Source: a virus
IMG/VR virus record: IMGVR_UViG_3300045747_000167
Location: 1-64,000 of that record
Reading direction: 5' to 3' (one strand)
Length of the DNA stretch: 64,000 bases
Shown here: positions 1 to 8,460 of the stretch, piece after piece
How positions within the stretch are numbered: position 1 is the first letter of the stretch
Layout: each line of letters begins with the position of its first letter
Notes under the pieces: model-generated
Databases searched by the model: none
What the model was told of the DNA's origin: nothing
The model's input: only the letters and a program-made list of their open reading frames with translations
Made by a program: the position numbers and the translations under genes

Positions 1-24
1 GTCGGGTATTGGTTGACAGGGCGG

Positions 25-48
25 CTCGACAGGAGAACTCCTATCGAG
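25..48. repeat. 24-bp near-perfect palindrome before terS
   Basis: Arms CTCGA-C-AGGAG (25-35) and CTCCT-A-TCGAG (38-48) pair over 10 bp, with one C/A mismatch and an AA centre. A TTGACA hexamer lies at 13-18 but no good -10 follows it. There is no T-run, so this is not a normal terminator. It could be a packaging or operator element just upstream of the small terminase. Confidence 0.45.
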
Positions 49-88
49 GACCGTCCCCAGCCCCCAGGCGCAGTGGTGAACTGCACGG

Positions 89-922
89 ATGGACACCAAG
101 ACACCCCGCCGCCCAGGTAGCAGACGCACGCAGCCCGGGAAGACCGCCGCTGACCCCATGGCCCGCGAACTCACGCCGCGCACCAAGGCAACGAAGGAGA
201 AGCAGGAGCTAGAGAAGAGCAACGGCAAGCCAGCACCCCTCACCCTGGATGAGCAGCTCGCACTGCACCGCAAGGCAGAACGGTCCATCGAACTGATGCG
301 CCTGCAGGACGAGGTCAAGCAGGCAGACAACGCATGGCGCACCAGGATGCGAGCCAAGCCAGGGATCGACTACGACCCAGCGGTGGCAGCCGAGATCCTG
401 CGACGCCTGTCGGACGGCGAGACGCTCAACGGCATCCTGGACACGGACGACCAGCGCTACCCCAGCAACGGGACGTTCTACAGGTGGATGGAGTCTGCTG
501 CGGGGGTTGCGGACGGCTTCTCGGAGCGCTACGCCCAGGCGCGCGAAGCCGGCTACAGAGCCATGGGCGAGGAGATCGTGCGCCTCGCGGACTACACCCG
601 CCTCGGGGCCAAGATCAAGACGGTGGGCGGCGAGGTCGAGGTCGTCACCCAGGACATGGTCGACCGCGCCAAACTGCAGATCGAGACCCGCAAGTGGGTG
701 CTGGCCCGCATGCTGCCCAAGGTGTACGGCGACCGCCTGGACGTCTCAGGCACCGTGAACCTCACCTACGAGCAGCGTCTGCAGTCCCTGGCCCAGGCTG
801 AAGTGGTGCGCCACGCTGCCCTGCCGATGGTCGAAAGGCTCGATTCCCCCCACATGCCCCCCATGCCAGCCTTCGACCCCACGCAAGTGGTTGATGCACA
901 AGGGGAATCTGGCACTGGGTGA
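89..922 (+). CDS. terS: Terminase small subunit
   Basis: This is the DNA-recognition subunit of the packaging motor, which binds the packaging site and presents DNA to the large terminase. The 277-residue product has a basic, disordered N-terminus. Its core pattern is typical of one phage small-terminase family: an IL-RRLSDGE-L-GI helix-turn-helix-like segment around residues 100-120, then FYRWME, then Y-QAREAGYRAMGEEIVRLAD, and finally R-WVLARMLPKVYGD. An internal ATG at 158 is an alternative start. The gene is separated from terL by about 2.35 kb holding six small genes, which is unusual because the two are often adjacent. Confidence 0.85.
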   Translation: MDTKTPRRPGSRRTQPGKTAADPMARELTPRTKATKEKQELEKSNGKPAPLTLDEQLALHRKAERSIELMRLQDEVKQADNAWRTRMRAKPGIDYDPAVAAEILRRLSDGETLNGILDTDDQRYPSNGTFYRWMESAAGVADGFSERYAQAREAGYRAMGEEIVRLADYTRLGAKIKTVGGEVEVVTQDMVDRAKLQIETRKWVLARMLPKVYGDRLDVSGTVNLTYEQRLQSLAQAEVVRHAALPMVERLDSPHMPPMPAFDPTQVVDAQGESGTG

Positions 923-1305
923 TGGGTGCTCAGCCCATGACAGAGTGTGCAGTAGTGCCAAAGTGTCGAAAAACACGGGCTGAGACCACTGCCAGGGCCT
1001 CACGAGCGCATGGCGCACGCGCATCGCGTACACAGATCAGCAGCCTGCCCTGCCGGCCTGCTGCCCTGGCCCTCCCGGCCCGGCCTGCCGCCCGCTCCGC
1101 GGCTCGATCGCGACCCCCACCCCCGGGGGGGTGACCGCCCGCCTGGCGCACCCCGGCTTGCCCTTGATCCACCCCTCTCAAATATTTCCCAAATTTTCCA
1201 GAAACCTGCCACCCCCCCTTGACAAGGCATATCCGCCTATCCGAGAATGCCTCCTGCAAATGTGAATCTCACCACGACATCCGACAAACCACCCGAAAGG
1301 CCTAC
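923..1305. other. Gene-free GC-rich spacer with candidate promoter
   Basis: No convincing gene lies in this 383-base gap. It holds a very GC-rich tract around 1060-1150 with a C/G-run palindrome near 1116-1133, then an A/T-richer stretch near 1180-1210. A TTGACA at 1219-1224 is followed 18 bp later by GAGAAT (1243-1248), a weak sigma70-type candidate. AGGCAT (1225-1230) and ATGCCT (1247-1252) form an inverted repeat around it. Being next to terS, the spacer is also a candidate cos/pac region. Confidence 0.45.
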
Positions 1306-1794
1306 ATGGGACGTATCAAAGGACAAACCGTACTGACGCTCACTCTGCGACAAAGGATCTCGCTGGCCGAGTACACCCAGCTGCACTACGTCGAGCGCAA
1401 GAAGTCGGACCAGGCCTTCGCACTCGATGCGTCCAAGGATCTGGGGTTCGAGATCAACAAGGACCATGTCCGAAAGATCAGGATCGAGTTCGAGATTGAG
1501 CCCTACCGGGTTGCATTGATCCGTGAGCGGGCCGCCATCAAGGCTGCCAAGGTTGCCGAGCGTGAGGCCAAGGAGCGAGCAGTGCTTGCCCACAGGGCGC
1601 AGCAGCTGGCCGTCCAGCAGGGCAAGACAAACCCAGAGCCCGCCGGCCTGATCCACATCGTGCGCGAGCTGCGCGAGATGGTCCTGACCCAGGCCGCGGT
1701 TGTCTCTGACCTGCGCCGGCGACTCGAGACCGTCGAGCGCTTCGAGTTCCCGCTGGTCGACAGCAAGACGGCGGCCGTCGGTCCCAACCACTGA
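1306..1794 (+). CDS. Hypothetical protein, possible DNA-binding/regulatory
   Basis: The 162-residue product is not recognised. The chosen ATG is preceded by GAAAGG at good spacing; a longer reading from 1219 has no ribosome-binding site. The N-terminal half is basic and alternates strand-like and helical stretches (LTLRQRISLAEY, then EINKDHVRKIRIEFEI). A charged helical stretch at about residues 60-90 and a C-terminal helix (IVRELREMVLTQAAVVSDLRRRLETVE) probably form a coiled coil. It sits alone after the gene-free spacer with its own candidate promoter, so a regulatory role is possible, but this is inference. Confidence 0.6.
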   Translation: MGRIKGQTVLTLTLRQRISLAEYTQLHYVERKKSDQAFALDASKDLGFEINKDHVRKIRIEFEIEPYRVALIRERAAIKAAKVAEREAKERAVLAHRAQQLAVQQGKTNPEPAGLIHIVRELREMVLTQAAVVSDLRRRLETVERFEFPLVDSKTAAVGPNH

Positions 1795-1811
1795 CATGGA
1801 GGCGCAAGCCA

Positions 1812-2021
1812 ATGACCGAGCGAGTACGAGACCTGCTGTGGGACAAGCGGCATCGAAGCCTTCCGCACGGGACCAAGCCGAAGCGGTTCGCCGTCTTTCG
1901 CAACGGGCACCTGTACGTCGGAACGGAGAGCCTTCACCGAACGGCGTCGGCTCGCAAGTTCCGGATCCAGCTGCGGCTGATCCGGCAGCATGCCGCGGCC
2001 CGATCTTCGCCTTCAAGCTGA
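1812..2021 (+). CDS. Small basic hypothetical protein
   Basis: This 69-codon frame starts 9 bases after a strong GGAGG (1798-1802), which is the main reason to accept it. The product is rich in Arg, Lys and His with no known domain. Its TGA overlaps the ATG of the next gene (TGATG), suggesting translational coupling. Another frame covers the same DNA but has no good ribosome-binding site. The function is unknown. Confidence 0.45.
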   Translation: MTERVRDLLWDKRHRSLPHGTKPKRFAVFRNGHLYVGTESLHRTASARKFRIQLRLIRQHAAARSSPSS

Positions 2022-2314
2022 TGCGCCGGCGCAAGGACGGCTCGCTCGGGCCGCTCTTCATCAACCGGCGCCAGCGCATCCGGCTCGGCGACAAGCTGCC
2101 GGCCGGGCTCCACCCGACCAAGGGCTACGCCCTCCGGCCTGGATGGCATGCCTGCAAGGAGAAGCTGGCGCCGCACCTGAGGCAGGGCGGTGACCGCGTC
2201 TGGTGCGCGGTGCTGCTCTGGGGCGTGACCGAGCACGATCGCCCGGCCTGCCAGGGTGGCACCTGGTACACGGCGGCCGCCATGCAAGTCATCTCGATTC
2301 TGGAGAACCAATGA
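2021..2314 (+). CDS. Conserved phage hypothetical protein
   Basis: The 97-residue product carries a pattern I recognise from many phage hypothetical proteins: RKDGSLGPLFINRRQRI, then HPTKGYALRPGWHAC and HDRPACQGGTWY. The conserved Trp, His and Cys positions suggest a small folded domain of unknown role. The family resemblance may begin a few codons upstream (FAFKL), so the true start could be an earlier non-ATG codon in the same frame. The gene overlaps both neighbours by a few bases. Confidence 0.6.
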   Translation: MRRRKDGSLGPLFINRRQRIRLGDKLPAGLHPTKGYALRPGWHACKEKLAPHLRQGGDRVWCAVLLWGVTEHDRPACQGGTWYTAAAMQVISILENQ

Positions 2315-2580
2315 ACGCTCTCGACAAGATCCCGCAGTTCCGAGTGGACTGGGCGAACCACCTACTGTGGTGCTGGCTGGTGTTCACTGCCCTGGTGGTG
2401 GTGGGCATGCCGACCGAGTCGGCGACGCTGCTGTGCCTGCTGGTGTCGGCCTACAAGAAGCTGGTGGACTACATCGAGTACCACGAGTCGGCTGGCATCT
2501 GCATCGCGAAGGGCCTGCTGACGCCGCTGATCCCGTACTCGGTGCTGGCGCTGCAGTACCTGAAGATGGTGGTGCTGTGA
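2311..2580 (+). CDS. Small membrane protein, holin candidate
   Basis: The 89-residue product has a hydrophobic segment at about residues 17-50 (LLWCWLVFTALVVVGM, then ATLLCLLVSAYKKL) and a second at about 66-85 (GLLTPLIPYSVLALQYL). It has two or three membrane spans and basic residues between them. The size and topology fit a holin or another inner-membrane phage protein, but the gene is 6 kb from the endolysin, so the lysis role is speculative. The start overlaps the upstream stop. Confidence 0.6.
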   Translation: MNALDKIPQFRVDWANHLLWCWLVFTALVVVGMPTESATLLCLLVSAYKKLVDYIEYHESAGICIAKGLLTPLIPYSVLALQYLKMVVL

Positions 2581-2849
2581 TGCGGGCCGCTCTTCTGCTG
2601 CTGCTCTGCGCTTCTGCACAGGCCGCTGACGTTCTCGGGACCGTGAGCACGCGCGCCGGTCGGATCGACCTCTACGCTGATGCTGGCCACTGCGTCGGCA
2701 ATGCGCTCATGGCCGAGTTCACCAGCGCTGCTGGGCGCAAGGTGCCTGGCTGCTGGGTGTCTGGCCAGGGCGTCGTGCAGATCGCCTGGTCGGACGGTGA
2801 TGTGACGCAGATCGATCCGCGCGCGATCAAGCGTCCCGAGTCGGTATGA
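2580..2849 (+). CDS. Small secreted protein
   Basis: The 89-residue product has a clear signal peptide (MRAALLLLLCASAQA, with cleavage likely after AQA) followed by a periplasmic domain of about 72 residues. The two cysteines of the mature part (in GHCVGNA and GCWVSG) could form a disulphide. The end pattern VQIAWSDGDVTQID resembles small exported proteins of other beta-proteobacterial phages. The start overlaps the upstream stop (TGATG). The function is unknown; a periplasmic role in host modification is possible. Confidence 0.6.
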   Translation: MRAALLLLLCASAQAADVLGTVSTRAGRIDLYADAGHCVGNALMAEFTSAAGRKVPGCWVSGQGVVQIAWSDGDVTQIDPRAIKRPESV

Positions 2850-3277
2850 GCGACACCCGCCGCGCCGCCATGCGCCTGGCCGACCTGCTCGAGAGCATGG
2901 CCTCGAGCTACGGGCAGACGTTCAAGTCGCACGCTGCGCTGGTGCGCGAGCTGGCCAAGCTGGTCAAGCATGACGGCGCCCTCGCCGAGCAGCAAGAGCA
3001 GGAGCCGCGCAAGTTGATCGGCTGGCGAACTGACGATTACCTAAACGAAACCGCTGACAAGAAGATTGCCGAGAATTGGTCTGTTCATTACAGCATGCTG
3101 CCGATCTTCGATGGCGATCCGCATACGAAGCTCTACGCCGCTCCAGTGGCGCAGCCGCTGACGGATCACTGCCCGATGTGTGATGAACGGCTGGCCGAAC
3201 AACGCGAAAACCAGCAGTGGCAAGCGGATGTGGCAAAGGGGCGCGCCCTCTTGGCCGCAGCAGAAGCCAAGCCATGA
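2846..3277 (+). CDS. Hypothetical protein with DUF551/Eaa-like part
   Basis: The 143-residue product has a helical N-terminal half (RLADLLESMASSYGQTFKSHAALVRELAKL). A middle part (GWRTDDYLNETADKKIAENWSVHYSMLPIFDGDPHTKLY) recalls the display-like segment of phage Eaa or DUF551-type hypothetical proteins. The HCPMCDERL motif near the end could bind a metal. The ATG overlaps the preceding stop (ATGA), and the gene's own stop overlaps the large terminase start. The role is unknown. Confidence 0.65.
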   Translation: MSDTRRAAMRLADLLESMASSYGQTFKSHAALVRELAKLVKHDGALAEQQEQEPRKLIGWRTDDYLNETADKKIAENWSVHYSMLPIFDGDPHTKLYAAPVAQPLTDHCPMCDERLAEQRENQQWQADVAKGRALLAAAEAKP

Positions 3278-4821
3278 GCACCAGCGTCCTCGAGCAGTTC
3301 AAGAACGACTTCCTGTTCTACGCTCCGAGGGCATTGCGCATCCGCACCAAGTCGGGCGGCATCGAGCCGCTGGTCCTGAACTCGGCGCAGATGTACATCC
3401 ATCACCGCATCGAGCAGCAGCGCAAGCGCATCGGCAAGGTGCGAGCGAACCTGCTCAAGGGGCGGCAGCAGGGCGCCAGCACCTACGTTCAGGGCCGCTA
3501 CTACCACAAGGTCTCGATGCAGCCCGGCGTGCGGGCGCTGATCCTGACGCACCTGGGCGACTCTACCGATGCGCTCTTCGAGATGACGAAGAGGTATCAC
3601 GACAACTGCCCCGACGAGCTGCGCCCGCAGACCGGCACCGCCAACAGCCACGAGCTGCACTTCCCGTCGCTGGACTCTGGCTACGTCGTGGCCACCGCCG
3701 GCAACCGCAAGGGCATCGGGCGCGGCCGCACGTTCCAGTACTTCCACGGCTCCGAGGTGGCCTTCTGGGAAGGCGCCGCGGACATCAAGGCTGGCCTGGG
3801 CCAGACGGTGCCGGACGAGGACGGCTCAGAGATCATCCGCGAGTCGACTGCGAACGGCGTCGGCAACGAGTTCCACCAGGACTGGACCGCGGCCGAGCGC
3901 GGCGAGGGGGACTACGAGAACATCTTCGTGCCGTGGTTCTGGCAGCCCGAGTACCGGCGCGCGGTCTACCCCGGGTTCCAGCTGGACCCGGTCGAGAAGG
4001 ACTACTTCGAGCGCTACGAGAAGCTGGGCCTGACCATCGAGCACATGGTCTGGCGCCGCGCCAAGCTGGTCAACGACTTCAAGGGCGACATCACCCTGTT
4101 CGACCAGGAGTACCCGGCCGAGCCAGTGCTCGCCTTCACCAAGGTCTCAGGCGACCCACTGATCGGCAGCGACAAGGTCAGCCGCGCGATGAAGATCGGC
4201 CTGAACGTCGAGCCCCGCGGCCCGCGCATCCTGGGCGTAGATCCGGCCGAGTACGGCAACGACTCGACCGCCATGGTGCTGCGCCAGGGCCGGCGCGCGT
4301 ACGGCATTGGGCCCGGCGAGAAGGTCTACCGGCTGCAGAAGTACGGCCCGATGGAGGTCGTCGCGAAGGTGGCCGACATGGCCGACAAGTGGAAGCCGGA
4401 CGCGATCAACGTGGACGCCACCGGTGTCGGGTCCGGAATCGCCGATCGGCTCAAGGAGCTGGGCTACCCGGTCAACCGGATCCAGTTCGGCGGCAAGCCT
4501 GCGCGCGAGGAGCTGTACCTCATCAAGCGCGACGAGATCTGGGGCGAGATGCGCGACTGGCTCGAGGACGAGCCGAACCAGCTACCCAACGACGACTCGC
4601 TGGCGACAGACATCTGCGGGCCGCGGTACAGCTACGACTCGAGCCGCCGGCTGCGGGTCGAGACCAAGGAGTCGATGCGCAAGCGCGGCCTGCGCTCGCC
4701 CGACAGCGCTGACGCCCTGGCCCTGACCTTTGCGACCCCGTTCGCCGCCGGCAAGGACGGCAGCAACCAGACCAGCAACGCTAACTACCGCGCTGCCCGC
4801 GGCGTGCGCCGCATCCGCTAA
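3274..4821 (+). CDS. terL: Terminase large subunit
   Basis: This is the packaging motor ATPase and headful/end-cutting nuclease. The 515-residue product has the expected size. The ATPase domain shows a deviant Walker A (LKGRQQGAST, residues 61-70) and a Walker B-like YFHGSEVAFWE. The C-terminal RNase H-like nuclease has its acidic residues in LGVDPAEYGNDST (from about residue 320), INVDATGVGSG and PDSADALALTF. The chosen ATG overlaps the upstream stop; an in-frame upstream extension lacks a ribosome-binding site. Confidence 0.93.
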   Translation: MSTSVLEQFKNDFLFYAPRALRIRTKSGGIEPLVLNSAQMYIHHRIEQQRKRIGKVRANLLKGRQQGASTYVQGRYYHKVSMQPGVRALILTHLGDSTDALFEMTKRYHDNCPDELRPQTGTANSHELHFPSLDSGYVVATAGNRKGIGRGRTFQYFHGSEVAFWEGAADIKAGLGQTVPDEDGSEIIRESTANGVGNEFHQDWTAAERGEGDYENIFVPWFWQPEYRRAVYPGFQLDPVEKDYFERYEKLGLTIEHMVWRRAKLVNDFKGDITLFDQEYPAEPVLAFTKVSGDPLIGSDKVSRAMKIGLNVEPRGPRILGVDPAEYGNDSTAMVLRQGRRAYGIGPGEKVYRLQKYGPMEVVAKVADMADKWKPDAINVDATGVGSGIADRLKELGYPVNRIQFGGKPAREELYLIKRDEIWGEMRDWLEDEPNQLPNDDSLATDICGPRYSYDSSRRLRVETKESMRKRGLRSPDSADALALTFATPFAAGKDGSNQTSNANYRAARGVRRIR

Positions 4822-4881
4822 ACCGTCCCCAGCGTGGTGGATGCCACGCAACCTCAACTTATCAGTCAACCAGAGAACCAG

Positions 4882-5196
4882 ATGACCTATATCGCCGCAA
4901 GAAACGACCGTGTCTTCGTGCGCCGCGCCGCCAAGGAGACCACCACCGCGTCCGGCATCGTGCTGACCGAGAAGGCGGCCGAGAAGGTCGTCACCGGAAC
5001 CGTCGTGGCCATCGGCCCGGGCCGTGTCACCGACGCTGGATACACGGCACCGATGGGCTTGTGGGAGGGCGACGAGGTGCTCTTCTCGAAGGTGGCCGGC
5101 GACACCGTGAAGATCGACGGCGAAGAGCTGGTCGTGCTGGCCGAGCGCGACATCTACGCCGTGCTGCGCCCCAGCGCTGACCGCGCCAAGCTCTGA
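4882..5196 (+). CDS. GroES-like co-chaperonin (Cpn10)
   Basis: The 104-residue product matches the Cpn10 pattern: VFVRRAAKETTTASGIVL, a mobile-loop-like TEKAAEKVV, then TGTVVAIGPGR, GDEVLFSKVAGDTVKIDGEELVVLAERDIYAVL. Cpn10 caps the GroEL chamber; phage versions such as T4 gp31 support folding of capsid proteins by host GroEL. The position between terL and portal fits a head-assembly role. The start was chosen where the family begins; a GTG at 4834 would add 16 residues. Confidence 0.88.
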   Translation: MTYIAARNDRVFVRRAAKETTTASGIVLTEKAAEKVVTGTVVAIGPGRVTDAGYTAPMGLWEGDEVLFSKVAGDTVKIDGEELVVLAERDIYAVLRPSADRAKL

Positions 5197-5256
5197 CCGT
5201 CCCCCTGCAGCCGTGCCGCACCCATCCTCGCACCATCCACGAAGGGGCTGCGGCAA

Positions 5257-5445
5257 ATGAGCGCTCAACGGCCTGACGAAGAAGCCTGCGATCAGACGGG
5301 CAACAACTTCTACGCCAAGTCAGTGTCGTCTTTGCGCGCGCGCATTGCCGACTACAAGCACTTCCTGCCTGACTGGCCGGCGCTGCACCAGTCGTTCCAA
5401 CGTGACCTCGATGCTCTATTGCTGAAGTCCGATCGGAACACCTGA
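5257..5445 (+). CDS. Small hypothetical protein
   Basis: The 62-residue product is not recognised. It is mainly helical and polar (VSSLRARIADYKHFLPDWPALHQSFQRDLDALLLKSD). GAAGGGG lies upstream of the ATG. Its TGA overlaps the portal ATG (TGATG), implying coupled translation with the portal gene. A small head-assembly or regulatory role is possible. Confidence 0.55.
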   Translation: MSAQRPDEEACDQTGNNFYAKSVSSLRARIADYKHFLPDWPALHQSFQRDLDALLLKSDRNT

Positions 5446-8003
5446 TGGAAGTCGTTGACGCACTGTCGCAGCACACGAAGACCGGCACCATGCCGGCCGT
5501 CGTCGGCCAGCTGTCACCCGAGGACTACTTCAAGTACGTCGAGGAGACCCGAGCACAGCCCGCGTTCCGCACGAAGATGGACAAGGCTGCCGACTACTAC
5601 GACGGCAACCAGCTGAACTCGCAGATCCTGCAAGACCTCGAGCTGATGGGCCTCGGCTCGCTGATGACGAACCTCGTCAAGCCGGCCATCGACGCAGTGC
5701 TGGGCATCGAGGCGAAGACCAGGCAGCGCCTGCGCGTCACCGCGGATGCGGACGAAGACCAGGATGTGGCCGAGGCGCTGAGCGCGCAGCTGGCCGAGGC
5801 CGAGCGCGAGAGCCGCCTGGACCGCGCCTGCAGCGACGCCTACGGCAGCCAGACCAAGGTCGGCCTGGGCTGGGTCCACGTCGGCCGGCAGCCGGACCCG
5901 TTCCTCTACAAGTACAAGGCCGAGGCGGTCCACCGGCGCGAGATGTTCTGGGACTGGTCCACGCCGATCAGTGACCCTGGCCTGGACACCTCCCGGTACC
6001 TCATCCGCGCCAAGTGGTTCCCGACCGAGCAGGTCAAGGCAGCCATGCCGCAGCACGGCGACCTGATCAACGCATCGGCCGGCGGCTGGCAGCCGGACTG
6101 GCTGCAGCGTGCGCGCGAAGACACCTCACTGCTGAATGCCTACGACCAGGAGACCCGCATGTCGGTCTCCTCGTGGGACTGGCGGAACATCGACAACCGG
6201 CGCATCGCGCTGCAGGAAGTCTGGTACGCCAAGTACATCCGCGGCCTGGTGCTGAACCTCGGCGACAAGGTGGTCGAGTTCGACAAGAAGAACCGACTCC
6301 ACATGGCCGCCGTCGGGTCTGGCCGCTTCACGCCGACCCCAGCGATCTACCGCAAGCTGCGTTCCTCGATCTGGTTCGGACCGCATCTGCTGCAGGACTA
6401 CGACGCGAACACGAACAAGTTCCCGTACGTCCCGTTCTGGGGCTTCCGCGAGGACTTGACCGGCACACCGTACGGCCTGATCCGCTCGATGATCCCGCTG
6501 CAGGACGAGGTCAATGCCCGCCGGCGCAAGCTGATGTGGCTCCTGTCCTCGAAACGGGTGCAGATCGACAGCGACGCCCTCGACGCGCGCTTCAACGACT
6601 TCGCCGACCTAGTCGACGAGGTGTCGCGCCCCGACGCGATGATCGTGACGAACCCGACGCGGACCAACAAGGACGCGGTCAAGGTCGAGTCCGACCTCGG
6701 CCTGAGCCAGCAGCAGTTCGAGGTGCTGGCTGAGGCCAAGCAGGGCATCCAGGACGCGGCTGGCATCTTCAACTCCGTGATGGGGAAGAAGGACACCGGC
6801 GCCGACAGCGGCCTGGCGATGAACACCCTGGTCGAGCAGTCATCGAACACGCTCGGCGAGCTGAACGACAACTTCCGCTTCGCGCGCCAGGAGGCTGCGA
6901 TGCGCCTGCTGGACATGATCCGGCAGGACTCGAGCGGCAAGCAGATTGACGTGGTGGTCGGCGAGACCAATGCGCGCAAGCGGACCATCTCCCTGAACAC
7001 GCCGCAGGTCGACGAGCTGACGGGCATCCAGTACCACGAGAACAGCACCGACAAAACGGCCTGCAAGGTCGCCCTGGAGGAGATCCCGACCACGCCGGCG
7101 TACCGCGCGCAGCAGCAGATGATGCTCAGCGAGGTCATCAAGTCGCTCCCGCCGGTGGCCTCTGCCGCCCTCACGCCGTACTTCATCGAAGGGTCGGACC
7201 TGCCGAAGCGCCACGAGATGGCTGACGCGGCCCGCAAGGCCATGGGCATGCCGATCGATGGCCAGCCGCAGGATCCGCAGGTCGCCGCGCTGCAGCAGCA
7301 GCTGCAGGATCTGCACACGCAGTCCGAAGACGCCATGCAGAAGTACGAGCAGGCGGTCCAGGAGCAGAGCAGCAGGGCCGAGCAGGCCAGCCAGCAGGTC
7401 TCCAGCCTGAAGCTGCAGCTCACGAACAAGCAATCCGAGCTGGAACTGCGCCACCAGGAGCTGGTGTTCGCGCACGAGAAGGACATCGCCGACAAGAAGA
7501 TCGCCGAAGCACAGGCGCTCGCTCAGGCGAACCCGGCCTCGGTGCCTCCGGACCCGGTGAAGATGAGCGAGCTGAGCATCAAGGAGCGCGAGCTGGCCCT
7601 GAAGGAGAAGCAGCACGAGCTGGCCACCTCCGCTCAAAGCGCCGACCACCAGCACCGCACAGCAGAGCTGGAGCACAACCAGCTCGTGGCTTCCCAGACC
7701 CCGCCGGAGGAGCCGGAGACCGAGGACGAGGGCGCCGAAGAGGCCCGCATCCAGGAGATCGTCACCAAGCTGGTCGATCCCATCGCACAGAAGCTCGACC
7801 TGGTGCTGGACGCACTCAGCCAGGCAGCGCAGCAGGACAAGACCGAGAAGGCCGCCAAGGCCTCGGCCCAAAAGGAGGTTCAACAGCAACAGGCAGCCGC
7901 TCAACCGGCCGCCGCCGCCCCCAAGAAGCGGAAGGTCACGATCCAACGTGACACGAACGGCCGCATGACGGGAGCGGTCCTCGAGGACCACGGAGATTCC
8001 TGA
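5445..8003 (+). CDS. Portal protein, P22-like type
   Basis: The portal forms the dodecameric ring at the capsid vertex through which DNA is packaged and ejected. The 852-residue product begins with an ADYYDGNQ segment and a KPAIDAVLGIEAKTR segment, as in P22-type portals. The core has PYVPFWGFREDLTGTPYGLIRSMIPLQDEVNARRRKLMWLLSS, the conserved clip/stem region of this family. From about residue 610 onwards there is a long Gln/Glu/Ala-rich coiled coil, comparable to the barrel extension of P22-like portals. A short Lys-rich patch (PKKRKV) lies near the C-terminus. Confidence 0.88.
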   Translation: MEVVDALSQHTKTGTMPAVVGQLSPEDYFKYVEETRAQPAFRTKMDKAADYYDGNQLNSQILQDLELMGLGSLMTNLVKPAIDAVLGIEAKTRQRLRVTADADEDQDVAEALSAQLAEAERESRLDRACSDAYGSQTKVGLGWVHVGRQPDPFLYKYKAEAVHRREMFWDWSTPISDPGLDTSRYLIRAKWFPTEQVKAAMPQHGDLINASAGGWQPDWLQRAREDTSLLNAYDQETRMSVSSWDWRNIDNRRIALQEVWYAKYIRGLVLNLGDKVVEFDKKNRLHMAAVGSGRFTPTPAIYRKLRSSIWFGPHLLQDYDANTNKFPYVPFWGFREDLTGTPYGLIRSMIPLQDEVNARRRKLMWLLSSKRVQIDSDALDARFNDFADLVDEVSRPDAMIVTNPTRTNKDAVKVESDLGLSQQQFEVLAEAKQGIQDAAGIFNSVMGKKDTGADSGLAMNTLVEQSSNTLGELNDNFRFARQEAAMRLLDMIRQDSSGKQIDVVVGETNARKRTISLNTPQVDELTGIQYHENSTDKTACKVALEEIPTTPAYRAQQQMMLSEVIKSLPPVASAALTPYFIEGSDLPKRHEMADAARKAMGMPIDGQPQDPQVAALQQQLQDLHTQSEDAMQKYEQAVQEQSSRAEQASQQVSSLKLQLTNKQSELELRHQELVFAHEKDIADKKIAEAQALAQANPASVPPDPVKMSELSIKERELALKEKQHELATSAQSADHQHRTAELEHNQLVASQTPPEEPETEDEGAEEARIQEIVTKLVDPIAQKLDLVLDALSQAAQQDKTEKAAKASAQKEVQQQQAAAQPAAAAPKKRKVTIQRDTNGRMTGAVLEDHGDS

Positions 8004-8005
8004 AG

Positions 8006-8242
8006 ATGGACACACAAACCACTATCAATGCCCTCTTCGGCATCGTCAGTTTCCTGAGCGGGTTCCTGCTCAAGGCGACATGGGACGCCTTGAAGGAGCT
8101 GCGCGTCGACATGGCCACGCTGCGCCAGTCGATCGCCGACAACTACGTCCGGCGAGACGACTTCCGAGAGCATTCCGACCGGGTGATGAACCTGCTCGAC
8201 AAGATCTACGAGAAGCTGGACGGCAAAGAGGACAAGCACTGA
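8006..8242 (+). CDS. Small membrane-anchored coiled-coil protein
   Basis: The 78-residue product has one N-terminal membrane span (about residues 8-25, LFGIVSFLSGFLLKATWDAL) and a charged helix ending in NYVRRDDFREHSDRVMNLLDKIYEKLD. Similar small proteins occur next to holin and endolysin genes in lambdoid phages. The TGA overlaps the next ATG. It probably belongs to the lysis block as an accessory or holin-related protein, but this is not proven. Confidence 0.65.
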   Translation: MDTQTTINALFGIVSFLSGFLLKATWDALKELRVDMATLRQSIADNYVRRDDFREHSDRVMNLLDKIYEKLDGKEDKH

Positions 8243-8460
8243 TGCTCAAGCACCTCTTCACCGGCCTCGACGGGGTCACCTACGACATCGGCAGGGTCGG
8301 CGGCGCGCTGTCGTTCCTGGTCGGCCTGGGCCTGGAGGTCTACAGCGTCGTCTGGCACGTCCAGTTCGACTTCCTGGCCTACGGTGCCGGCATCGCAGCC
8401 ATGGCAGCCGGCATCGGTGCGCTCCTGAAGCTCAAGGAGAGTCAGGAACCGAAGCCATGA
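8242..8460 (+). CDS. Small membrane protein, holin candidate
   Basis: The 72-residue product has two hydrophobic segments, at about residues 18-38 and 45-62 (DFLAYGAGIAAMAAGIGALL), and a charged C-terminal tail (KLKESQEPKP). The N-terminal LFTGLDGVTYDIGRV is shared with small phage membrane proteins often found next to endolysins. Placed directly upstream of the endolysin with an ATGA overlap, it is the best holin candidate. Canonical holins are highly diverse, so the assignment rests on position and topology. Confidence 0.65.
   Translation: MLKHLFTGLDGVTYDIGRVGGALSFLVGLGLEVYSVVWHVQFDFLAYGAGIAAMAAGIGALLKLKESQEPKP

Noticed and set aside
3217-3273. Longer N-terminus of the large terminase
   Set aside because: No ribosome-binding site and no family similarity. 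The ATG at 3274 overlaps the upstream stop as elsewhere in the operon.
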